The notes under the pieces were generated by a model, which saw only the letters and a program-made list of their open reading frames with translations, was not told the origin of the DNA and searched no databases. A stretch of 64,000 nucleotides of DNA from Campylorhamphus procurvoides (Eukaryota; Chordata; Aves; Passeriformes; Dendrocolaptidae). The stretch spans positions 180,847 to 244,846 of the forward strand of contig WBMV01003016.1 in the NCBI GenBank assembly GCA_013396655.1. Direction: 5' to 3'. The position numbers and the translations under genes were made by a program. How positions within the stretch are numbered: the stretch's first letter is position 1; each line of letters starts with the position of its first letter. Shown piece after piece: positions 40,185 through 51,270 of the stretch.

Positions 40185-43100
40185 TCTCCTCAAAGCTGGT
40201 AATGGCACGAGAAGGGATACTGGCTATCTGAACATTGCAGATCTTTGGCTTCTTGTGCTGTCCTACAGCAGAACAGCATCCTCTGAGGGGAAAGGCACCT
40301 GTTATTCCTAGCTGAAATCCATTTGGTCCAGCAGAGATTCTTTCAGCTTCAAAGAGGGGCCAGGTTTTTGAGTGCTGTCAGGCTCTTTAGCATTGTTTCT
40401 TCATTACTGGTATTAGTAAGGCTGGTGTTTTACCCTGCCCAGTTGGTGTTTTTTCCCTGGGGAGAAGTAACACAGCAGAGTGAGACAAGGATGTTCATGT
40501 AGTAAATCTTTTACTATTTAAATAGGAAACATTTTTTATGGGGGATATGAGCAGTGTTTAAAAACTGCAGAGCTAAACAGTCCAGGGATCAGATGAAGGT
40601 TAAGCCTTGTGAAGGCTTCTACCTTGGCTTTTTTATTCGGATTGCTATAGTGACAAAGGCCTTGATGTTTTTATAACCCTGACCATATGGTTATTTGGTT
40701 TTGGAGAAGAAGGTTTGGAGAAGGGCGGGGGAAAGCAGAGAGGGAAGTAAGGTTGCTGTTACTGCTGCAGTGGAACAAATACATTCAGTTTTCCCATTCT
40801 GGTGTATCCTAACTCACAGCACGTGAACACCAATTCTACTGCCTTTATGGGGAAATCACTGGGGCATTGTTGAATCATTTAATCTAAACTTTAAAAGAGA
40901 AAACTAATGAGGTGATTAAGGACAACCTGAAACTACTTGATAATGTGATGCTGAGGGAATGGAATTGCCTTTCATTACCAAGCTAGAATGAACACTAGCT
41001 GCTGAGTGCAGGAAAAAGGTAGGTGGTGGATTTTTCAGGTGTTTTGGGGTTTTTCTTTGGTTTTTTGGTTTCTTTCTCAATAGGGCAGCTGCTTATGTTC
41101 TTTCCATTATGAGACAGATGCACAAAGCAAGCAGTTCAATGCCTTCTGCAGAGAGCTCTGTTAGTTCTGAGCTGAAATTGATCCATACTAATTTTAAAGC
41201 ACTGCAATATAGCCATTTTATTTCCTCTAGCTGTGGGTCTTGACTATCACCTAGAGGGGGTAGAAAGACAGGGTGAAAGAAGAACTGGACAAAACCAAGA
41301 TACTATGATTGAAAGAAATTATTAAAGTATTCTATTGCCTTCCCCTGGAAAGGAGCGTGACCTTTGATCTCCTCTAAATAGTTAAAATGCATGATTCAAG
41401 AACTCTTTTTCCACATGAAAATCTTGTTAGGATGTGAAAAATATGAGGAGTGCCTAGAGTCCTGACAAAGTGCATGCAGTAACGCCTGCTATTCCAATTC
41501 TTCTCATCATAGGCAGCCGTGGTAAACTTTAGCAAAGACCGAAATGGGAACTGGGTACTTACTTCCTACGCAATGCCTAAATCCCCTCTGTGCCAATGGC
41601 AAGCTCTCCTTAGACAAAGAACATGAACTCTGAAGAACCTCCTTCCAGATGTGAAGTAGGATTTATGACACTAAAAATTCTCAGCAAAGGCAAAGTACTG
41701 GATTTATAGTTCATGTTTGGATTCTTTCAAAAAAACTCACTTGCTAGAACGTGGCTGGAGGTTTCTTTAATAATAAGTATAAAAGTTAAAATGGGAGAAA
41801 AATCAAAGATTAATTGGCAGGTGCCCATGTGTTTTCAGGCATTTGATTTGGTGATGTTTTAGAAATGGTAGAGAAACTAAGTGTTCCTAAAGTATTAGCT
41901 CATTCCTTGCAGGAAATCTAAGTCGTTTCATTTTACAGAGAAAACAAAAAACATCCCTTACTTTAAATCTCTAATGAGCTGTGGCACACACTGCACAAAC
42001 GATTTAAAAGCTAAATACACTTCGAGAATGGCTTCATATATCTGATATTTTTATCACCTACACTAAATAAATGCAGTTTAATACATTATATTTAAATTAT
42101 ACATTTAGTCATTCTGTTATTTTTTGAGACACTCTCTCTTAGTAACACACTGGCAGTGTGCAGTTTAGGTAGTTCCAGGGATGCTTCACAGTTTGGAAGT
42201 GACTAAGCATCAGTGGTGAAATTGTCAAAATGCTTGGTGAATGCTAGTGCTTTGGTTTTGCCAGAGCAGATAACTTCCATCTGTATGCTGACTGCAAAGT
42301 AAGAAGAAATGGCAAACATTACTGAGTAACTCCTGAAAATGGCAGAAGGGTGGCCTCCACAAAAGGAATGAAGGGGGATAATTGTCTCACCTTCTAGAGG
42401 CCAGAGCTATGGCATTTCTCTGAGACCTGCAAATTTCTTCCAAGCTTTCTATGATACTGCAATGCCAAGCTACTAGCAACTAATTACCTTCCTAGCGACA
42501 AAGTCTGGCTCTGGCAACTCAATGCTTTAGTAGACAATATTAACATACTATCCTAAGTAAAATTATTTATATTAAGTGTGTGCCTGTTACATGTGGAGTT
42601 TTAATAAGAAGTTAAAAAAAGCAAATCAAGCAAAAGGGGGATTTCAGCTGTGATCCAAAAAGCACATATGTGCATACGTCCTTTCAAATAAGAAAAATCT
42701 CTTTGCTTCCAAAGTTCAAACATACATTCTTTGTATTAATCTTTAGATTACCACTTGACTTACAGTTGTTGTTTTTTATCTCTAGTGTTGTAAAAATGCT
42801 TGAGTATCTGCCCTAAAATCTGCCTTGGGGAGTTCCTGGGTAGATAGTAGACTCCATAACTTTTGCTGTGTGAAGTCTGACAGAATGCATGCCTACATCC
42901 CTTGCCTCTGGGAGCAGGGCTGGAGGGGAATATACGCAGAACACAGCCTTGCTGAGAAATGGCAAATGTGGAGTCCACTTGGTCAGTGTACCTGGGCAGA
43001 AGAGGAAATGGAAAGCTTGATCTGTTCTGATCATTCCTCACTTTGGAACTGCTTCATGGCTCCTATTTACTATGGTGATTATGGGTCAGGCTTGCAAAAC

Positions 43101-44080
43101 TAAAAGACCAGAGTTAAACCCCATTTGGGTAGATATCTAAACAAGTATCCAAAAGACTGTGCAGACCTAGCTGTCATGGTGTCCTCTAGATACTCTCTGT
43201 GGTCAAGTGAGTGGTCTTATGAAAAGGAAGGTGATCATCTGTAGCATCAAACATGCCAGTGGATAACTTCAGAATCCAGTGATAGCAACTGGATAACCCT
43301 TGAGGGCAGCACACTTCTAAAAAAATAAATAATATTAGAAATATTGCTATCTCTATAGTATTTGGTATTGAAAATTGTTTAAAAAGACATTTTAGAGTGG
43401 ATCTTCCAGGCCTTCTTAAAGACTTTTAGTGATGTGCAGAGCTCTCTATTGTAAAATTCCTGAGGTAGGGATATATCCCCTACTTAGTAAACTTTACCTG
43501 TATTGGAACACTGACCACTCCAACAGAACTGTTGGCAAAAAGGGCTTAAAAATGCATGGGAGGTGATTAGACAATTTACTCTGAATGAAAAGAAAAGAAC
43601 CTCTAGTAAAGAAACACTGGGTCTTGGAACTTGGTGTCCTGTATCTTTAGTTAGCCAAAATACAGCTTCCTGCTTTATCAAATCTTCTGGTCCTGCTGCC
43701 ATCACATGAACTTTTGTATCTGACATAAATACTTTTCAGATAATGTTGAATTGTTTCATGTTATACCAAAATAGCTGTCCTTTGAGAAAGGCCCTTCAGT
43801 CTGCAGCTGATGACTGCCACTTGGGTTACCATGCTATAGCTGTTTGAACTGCTTTTAATCTGAACTGCAGAGGTCCTGGAGAACTTGGTCTAGAAAAACT
43901 ATTGCCATATAACCATAACAATAATTTTCTCTTCACCTAAATAATAGTTAAGAATTTCTTGTATTCTTTACAGACCTTTTCATTACAATCCTTGCTCTTC
44001 ATGAAGCTGAAACAGTCCTCTTATCTCAAGAAAACATATAAGCAAAAACCTAAACCAAGTTCTTCTGGACACATGAGAAG
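40185..44080. other. Non-coding stretch, no gene recognised
   Basis: Frames of at most 93 codons (43041-42760, minus), with no domain recognised. It contains the G/T-rich tract at 41030-41076. A nuclear-receptor or TCF-like word, TGACCTTTGATC, lies near 41359-41370. A perfect 12-base palindrome GCACATATGTGC lies at 42662-42673. These are single motif matches without further support. Confidence 0.5.
41030..41076 (+). repeat. G/T-rich low-complexity tract
   Basis: T-runs interrupted by GG and GGGG with very few C and A. It is one of the recurrent G/T-asymmetric tracts of this window. Confidence 0.6.
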
Positions 44081-44214
44081 GATCATATTCATAACACCAT
44101 GGAACAGTTTGTGTTGGAAGGGACCTTAAAGATCACCTCATTCCAAACCTGCTGCCATGGCCATGGACACCTGCCACTAGATCAGGTTGTCTACAGCCCT
44201 ATTCAACTTGTCAC
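44081..44214 (-). mobile_element. CR1 LINE 3'-end fragment
   Basis: On the + strand the words TTGGAAGGGACCTTAAAGATC, CTGCCATGG, GGACACCTGCCACTAGATCA and GGTTG occur in the order seen in the reverse complement of CR1 3' untranslated regions. The element therefore lies on the minus strand with its 3' end near 44081. About 130 bp are recognisable and the ATTCTATGA-type terminus is degraded. It is 5'-truncated, as nearly all CR1 copies are, and carries no coding part. Confidence 0.8.
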
Positions 44215-47200
44215 TGTCTATATTACATAAACAAATTTAAAGAAGAAATCCCCTTTATTTTGATCAGTAGTTTCACTTTAAAATAAATTACATAATATAT
44301 CCCTTGGGGAGGAAACCCCTTCTAAGAATAAATGAAGACTCAGCTTTCTGGATCTCAGAAATAGCACTAAAATCTGTTAAAATGCAAACCAGCTGTTTAA
44401 GAAGCTCCTCAGGGGCTTCTAAAAGACATAAGGGATCTGACAATTGATCTTCAGGCAAAAGTGTTTGGGTTAAAAAATAAGTAACATTAACACAACTTTG
44501 ATGTGTTATTATCTAAAATTAGGGCCTTCTTAGTTCACTAATTTCTTCTCCTTTTCATAATCCAGTGCGCTAACTAAACACCAGCTAGACAAGGAACAAA
44601 TCGACAGGACACAAATCACAAACTATACAATTTTTTAAGAGGCCCTGTAGAGGGCAAGAAGTAGCTTTTGTTCCATTCATGCAAATGCACTTGTGCAAGA
44701 GCTCTCTGGGTTATGTTAGCCACCCAGAGCTGCCCTACCAAATCAGTTAGCTTCTGGGGTTTAATCACTTCAAGTAAACAAGCTATTCTAGTTACCAGCA
44801 GAGAAATAGTTGCCAACCACAGTGGAGAAGAAAGCAGACCAACTGTGGGGCGTGAAATTAAATTTTACAGGTAGTAGCCAGTAATTGAAACCACGATTTG
44901 ACCTTTGTCCAAAAAAGCCAATTGAGAGCCATACGAAACTGTAACTGGGGTAGGGCAGAGATTGTGAACACCAGCAAGCTTGCTCGGCGAAGAAATTACT
45001 CTGACAGTAGTTGCCATCTCTTCCAGCACATAGTTCTATGGCTTTGTAATCTGCATGAAATGAGACTCTAACCTATGTCGACAGCATCCCAAGAGTATTT
45101 TTATACAGATTTCTTTTTAATAATTATTTTATAATGTTGAAATATAAGAGTACAGCAAATTTGTGTCCAAATGACAAGAAACTGACAATTTGCTTTGATA
45201 CTAGCATATTAATTAGCCATTAAGCAAGGATATTTTTTCACAACCTTATAGCCCCAAAATTAAGAAGAACCTGGTTTAGCAATCCTCATTGTATCCCCTT
45301 CAGAAATCAAGCATAAGTTCTCCCAGGAGGACTCTGTACATATATTTTAAAGTGCCAAAGTCTCTGGGGTCCCACTGACCCAATACCAAGTGAAGCCAGG
45401 GATTCTCACATGAAATACACACCCAGCCTCAAGACTTACCTACAAACCAAGGCTCTTGAGTAAGGCACACAGCTGGCGCAGCCACCCCAGGCAAAAGAAA
45501 CATGCACATATAGAAGAGTATTTTTCTCATTCGCACATTCAGGCAGCCTCCAGATGTGCTCATATCACAACTGCTCTTGCTCAAATTGAGAATCAAGAGT
45601 CAGCAAACTCCCAAATCAGGCTCCTCAGTTAAACAACCAAAGCCAAGAAGGATCAGTCTTGGTCTACCCACTGAAGCCAACAAGAACTTCAGATGAGGAC
45701 CTAAATTCATCTGCTCCCCATGAAATCAAGACAAGCTTTGTCACCAACACCATGCTGTCCAGTTCAGGCTAAAAAATGACCGCACACATAAGGGAGTTGT
45801 TGTAAAACAACTTGTCTTTCACAGCTTACAAAATGCAGCAGCTGCTTAAGAGCAAGTCCTCATGCCCACCCTCCTGAGGGCCTTCCTACAGATTTTCTCC
45901 AGCACATTTTTTTTTTTATAAAATTAATAGGACAACATGTGTGTTTAAAACAGGCAGGATTTACCAAATTTCTTCCCAGTGTCACTGGGGCTTCCACACG
46001 GAGCACCATTTGTAATACTGAATATCAATCCTGCTGCTGACATTTTTACTGCTGTGTTGTAAGAATGGCAATGCATCCTTTTGTGCCACTGGAGTCTGAA
46101 GCTTTGCACTGAACACAAAACCAATAGACCCAAGAAGTGCTGAAAATGTTATCAGCTGAGAGAAACTAGATACTTGTAATTTAGAAATGCTTCTCCAGTC
46201 CCAGTTTTTTCCCAGGTTATTTCTTCTTACAAATATGCATCCATAATAAGAATGAAATTCTAGCTGTTTGATTTGAAATGCTTTCTGTGTTTGGGCCTAT
46301 TAGAACACAAAACCAAGGACAGAAGCAGGAAGAGATTTAAAAAAAAAAAAAAACCCACACAATTAGATTTAGCTCTCTCAGCCATGTCATTTTATGATTG
46401 CGGAAAACTGAAAAATTATGTCTCTATTCAATTTAGATTGCAATCAGGTACTAATTCAGATTTCAATTAATATTCTAATTTCAGTGGGGAAATAAAGGGC
46501 ACAATGGCAAAGAGAAAAATGAGCTGCAAAGACTCTCCATACAGAATGAAATGAAGATCAAAGTTCAGAAATGTAGGGATGAATAGAAACCATATACTGT
46601 CCATTATGACCACTGCATACTATGGAAGATCAGCCAAGGAGATGCCGTTTTCCTCTTTGTTTGGATTGCTACAAAAATAACTTCCCAACTGTCTCTGGTG
46701 TTGCCTTCCTGCAAATGAGACCCATGGCTGTCATAAACTTCTTCAACATGCTGGTAGCACCAACAAAGGAAACATGACACTTGGCTGTCCTACTCTCATA
46801 ACTAGACCTGAACTCTGAGTCTTCTGTCACTGAATTATATTACACTAGCAGGGAGGGCAAACGTGTCTCTAAACTACATTAAAAAAATGAATTTTGCTGC
46901 TCCAGAAAAAAGATGAAATTACTTCCTGGCACAGGTTGTGTGTGACATGTTGCTTTCCACCGCTGCATCTACTCACACAGACACACAACAGGCCTTGTTT
47001 CCCTCCTGGCACTGAGTAAATCTTCTGCCACATCCCTTCTGCCTGGAATATTGCACTGTCTCCTGCTAGGGCAGGCCCCAGCACCTCCCCAGCACTCCTT
47101 TTCCTTGTAGCCTCTGCTCGGGTGCCTTCTCTACCTACTCTTCCAGCCCAAATGATCTTGCAGTGTACATTACCTAAATAGCTACATTCGTGGAGGAATG

Positions 47201-48339
47201 GCTACTGACAGTCGTCAGCACGTATAATCAGGTAGCCTTTCGCTTCTACTTGGCTTGCAGGTTTGTTGTGAGCTTCTGGTCATTCAGGAACTTCCAAAAG
47301 GCTGAGAAAGCCAACACAGTAGGGCTAATGGAAAAATTATAGTGCTGAGGGCCTATGTATAAAGTAAACATTTTCCCTGCTTTTAACAGTCAGAGGGTCA
47401 TGAGGAGTTTTCTGTGAAGCAAACTCATGATAGGATATAGCCAGAATGAGAATTTTTTGACAAGAAGCTGGTTGAAATTATAATGTGGAAAACATCCCAG
47501 ATGCTAAACAAAGTTGAGATATAAAGCATAGGGTAGCTTTTAACTGACAGCTTAGTCTTGTTAGTGTAAGGTGGTCCCAAAACCAAAACATTTGGACATT
47601 ATGCTCTGCCATTTGCCTGTGACTATTGATATTCAGTGTCAAAAGGGCCCCCGTGCAGAGGTGATATGATGACACTGCCTGCTAGGCACTGAAAAGCACT
47701 CCTTCCCAGTATGGAGGGAGAGGCCAAGCACTGGGAGGCTGGGGCCGGGCTGTGCCTGGCAGCATGGGTAGATGCCTGCAACAGAAACAAAGTCCTGAAG
47801 CTCTTGTTTCAACAGTAGCTCAGGTGAGGAGGCTGCTATTGCAGCAATGTCCCAAACTGATAAAGCATTCCAAAAATTAGGGCTTATCTTCTGAACTCCA
47901 GCCTGGCAGAGAAAGTGAGCACCAAGTCGGTTCAGCTAAGCCTGCAACATGTCATGCTGCCCTGTGCTCACCCACTCTTTCCATGACTCCTCAGGCTCTC
48001 CAGTGCTGGTTCTAACATTCCCTGTCTCACAGTGTAGTTGTACTCTGTGCCTGACATTGAAAATCATGTTCCTGTGCTTTTCTGTCTATTTCAGAGCCAT
48101 TTGCTATTGAAGCAAAAGGGAGCTACGAGTGCTTAGCTCATTGAAGAAGTCTGGTTATAGGGTCCGAAGACTGGAAACGTGCTTTCTGCCTTCACCTCCT
48201 CTTGCCGGCACTCCTCTCCCTCCTTTGCTTGCTGTTTTGTTTTTGTTGGTTTGGGGTTTTTTTTCTGTCCAGCCACGACATTTCAGTATTAATCCCTATG
48301 AGGGATAAAAACAGACAGCCCATATCCTGAATTTACTCA
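44215..48339. other. Non-coding stretch, no gene recognised
   Basis: Frames of at most 71 codons, none recognised. The part at about 44660-45240 contains an octamer-like ATGCAAAT (near 44680) and a TTAATTAGCCATTAAG-like cluster (near 45209-45224), and could be regulatory. An A15-like run lies near 46338-46352. The G/T-rich tract at 48232-48267 lies at the right edge. Confidence 0.5.
48232..48267 (+). repeat. G/T-rich low-complexity tract
   Basis: TGTTTTGTTTTTGTTGG followed by TTTGGGG and a T8 run. It is of the same type as the other G/T-asymmetric tracts. Confidence 0.6.
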
Positions 48340-48790
48340 TCATCAGCTAGATAAGTACCTCATTAATGGAAATTCAGCAAATGTATTATTTCTGTCCTAA
48401 TTAAGTCTTCTTTCAGTTGAGTTAAAGGCAGTACATCCTCGGCCAGCCTTTGGTAGCCCTGACCTTTTCAAGGTGCCTCGTTGTGGAGATTGACAGCTAG
48501 CCCAGGGCAAAAGCTGTCTGTGCAGTCAGGCTGGAACCTTGTCAAACCAGCACAATGAGGAGTTCAATAGCCAATCAATAAGACAGCCATCAAAATTGAC
48601 TTTAAGGGCTCTCATAGAGAACCTAATTAATTTTATGATAACATCTATGAACTAATAGTGGGGTGTCATTAAGAGATGACATTGTGCTCAGAGATTTTGG
48701 TGAAAGCAATTATCTAGCTGTGTGGAGGTTATTGTTCTGCCTACATCAGAAGTTGAGGGAAACAAAGTGTAAAAACAACAGTTTCTTTAT
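48340..48790. other. Candidate conserved non-coding (enhancer-like) element
   Basis: This stretch has no low-complexity sequence, no transposon match and no coding frame, but is dense in words used by developmental transcription factors. These are homeodomain TAAT cores at 48361-48368, 48397-48405, 48623-48632 and 48667-48673; a TALE-type TTGACAG at 48490-48496; and CCAATCAATA at 48571-48580. Such density is typical of vertebrate conserved enhancers but is also expected by chance in AT-rich DNA. The call is inference only; conservation was not tested. Confidence 0.25.
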
Positions 48791-48805
48791 AAGCAACAAT
48801 ATGAG

Positions 48806-48833
48806 CTGTGTTTCACATACTGTGTTTCACATA
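48806..48833 (+). repeat. Perfect 14-bp tandem duplication
   Basis: CTGTGTTTCACATA occurs twice back to back. It is a minor local duplication. Confidence 0.9.
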
Positions 48834-49947
48834 TTTGTGTAGTCTGTGAAGCTTGGTGTCAAGTTTTTGAGACCTTCCTCCCTAATGACTCTTGTTTGGT
48901 TCATTGTTAGAAGCCCTATCATGAGCTAGGAATTAATTTTTTTTTAAACTGCTCCATAAGGAAGAGTGATGTTTTAAAAGCATAAGAAATAGGATCAATT
49001 AAATTAATATCCTATATGAAACACCATTGATGGCTATATTTCTGTTACTATTATTATTCCTTTACATGCATAATTAAGCATAAATATACACATTTTCAGA
49101 CCCATATAGTATTTCATGAAATAAACAACTCTTTAATTTCAAAGAATGCTTTTATCCACACCAGTCAGAAAAAGCTTTATTTGGACAAAATCCAGATGCA
49201 GTTCTGAACTTCACAGCTGTGACTCTTTTCTTCAGCAAGTGAATCCCAAATACCAGGTTTTAAATGCTCTTTCAGTACACAACAATATGCCTCAATCTGG
49301 GTCAGAAATTCCTGAGTTTAAGGCTTCAGTTTAATCTTTTTGTGTGTCTCTCATTCAGATACAGCACAAAATGGAAGGAAATGTAAGAGGTTTTCTGCTT
49401 CTCAAGATGGCAGAGCATTCACAGATTTGACAATTTTGCTGGTGTTTTTATTTTGGGATGAGATCTAACAGTAGAGATTTTGAAATTTTGACATGATTAG
49501 GCCCTAGTTTCAGTTCAGATGTGAGCTCTAAGCTACACCAGCTTCATGCAGTCTGATCTTTCCCAGTCCTATTTTAGAACACTACTCCACCCAATCTTAC
49601 AAACTTCTCCTGTGATATTCACCAGTGCTCTAATTTCTCTCTTTAACCACCTATTTCAGCCATTTCAGAATTAGCTCTGAACCTGCTTTGCTGTGAAACC
49701 TCAGGCAGGTTTTCTTTTCTCATTTTAGTGATAGTGTAATGGATTTTTTTTTCTTCTATTTTATGGATGATGGGAAGTGGCAGATTTTTTAATTATTTTG
49801 TGTGTGTGTGTCATGCTGGCCTTCTTCAAAATCTTTATACCTGATGGTAGATAAAGAAATAACACAAAGTATGATATTTCAGTTGAGTTCTTCTGCTCAG
49901 AACAATTCAATTGGGACCTGCAATATAGAAGAATGTTGATGACGAGT
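48834..49947. other. Non-coding stretch, nothing recognised
   Basis: AT-rich sequence with frames of at most 62 codons. A short TG run lies at about 49799-49811. No repeat or gene signature was recognised. Confidence 0.5.
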
Positions 49948-50036
49948 AAAAAAAAAAACAAAAAAAACCAGAAGTGAAAAAACATTTTGCATTGTTAGAA
50001 AATTCTTTAAAAAAACCAACCAAACAAACCAAAAAC
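49948..50036 (-). repeat. A/C-rich tract (G/T tract on the minus strand)
   Basis: Two A/C-only runs, at about 49948-49970 and 50009-50036 (AAAAAAACCAACCAAACAAACC), separated by a short mixed segment. Read on the minus strand they are G/T tracts like those elsewhere in the window. Confidence 0.6.
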
Positions 50037-51237
50037 TGCCTATATCTGTATTTATTAGGATTATAGCTTCTTGTTTGTGTGTAGTTTCTAACCAGAAATA
50101 GAAATGGCCCACATATGGACGTGCATAGTCTTGAATTCCTAGATTACTGCAAGAACCAAAATCTGCAGGGCACCATCTCTATTGTTTGCCTGAAAAGAAT
50201 CTTGAAAGCAGCTTGTTTACAAAGAACCACTGTGCCATCTTAATTACAAGTTTAGAAAAAAAACTCAGAAAATTTCTGACAGCACCCACAGTGACACGAA
50301 ATTCAAATGTCTTCAAGCACATAAGCCAATGAAGCTGCTGAAACTAAACTCAACAGGAGCGGGACTCTGTTTTGATGTGAGTGAGATGAGCCTGAGGCTG
50401 GAAGTGACTGTGTCAAACAAAATGAAAGAGAAGGAGCAGGAGGGGGAGGAGGAGGATGAATAGAGCACCAAAACACGGGCTTTTTCTCTGAGTGTTTGGT
50501 GGGTATTTCCATGCCCAGCCTGCTGCCTCCCTATTCTGCCTGCAAGAAGCTGTTTGCCCCTGGGCATGATGCCATCCTAAGCAGAGTAGCTAGGACTTGC
50601 CCAGCAGAAAATCAACATTTCCTAATGCCTTTTGGGGCAGACCATGCTCACAGGGCTGGCATTAATTCTCCTTTCCAGTTTGTGCCAGCTACTTACAGAG
50701 ACTGACAACATCATTTTATTCTCTTTACATGTTTCGTCTGCTTGACACATTGTGCATCTTCTCCTCAAATTGTATATCATCAGTACAAATTCTCTCTGGA
50801 TTTCTCTGAGTTGTTTTTTGAAAAATCCTAGATTTTTTATCTAGTTGTATATTTATTCTTCCTGATCTCATTTGCATACACACAGACTCATAACTTTTAC
50901 AACCACTATTAAGAACAGCTTAAGGTGAACTCTGTCAGACAGCCAAAATGCATCCCATTTTGATCGGCCAGGCTTCAGTGAGTAGGATCTATTCAACTGG
51001 AAGCAGTAACTGCAAGGTTAACACAATAGAGTGGAAACAAAACTTTTTACATATTGGATAAGGTAAGATTATTTAGTGCCAATACACATGGAAAATGAAA
51101 ATGTGCAGAAATCCAATTTGCCATCCTGAACAGAAGGGGGGAAAAATACAATACCAAAAAACAACCAACAATAGACTACAAAACCAGCTAACTTTGCCAT
51201 CAATATGCTTGCTATTCAGTCCTGTACTCAAACGGAG

Positions 51238-51270
51238 GAATTTGACTCAGGTATTTTCTGAGTCGAATTC
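51238..51270. repeat. 13-bp inverted repeat (hairpin)
   Basis: GAATTTGACTCAG and CTGAGTCGAATTC pair over 13 positions, with one T-G wobble, around the 7-base loop GTATTTT. There is no T-run after it and no bacterial context, so it is not a terminator. Its function is unknown. Confidence 0.8.

Noticed and set aside
49680..49745. Second weak MIR-like text
   Set aside because: The match is limited to a few words and the rest does not follow the core.
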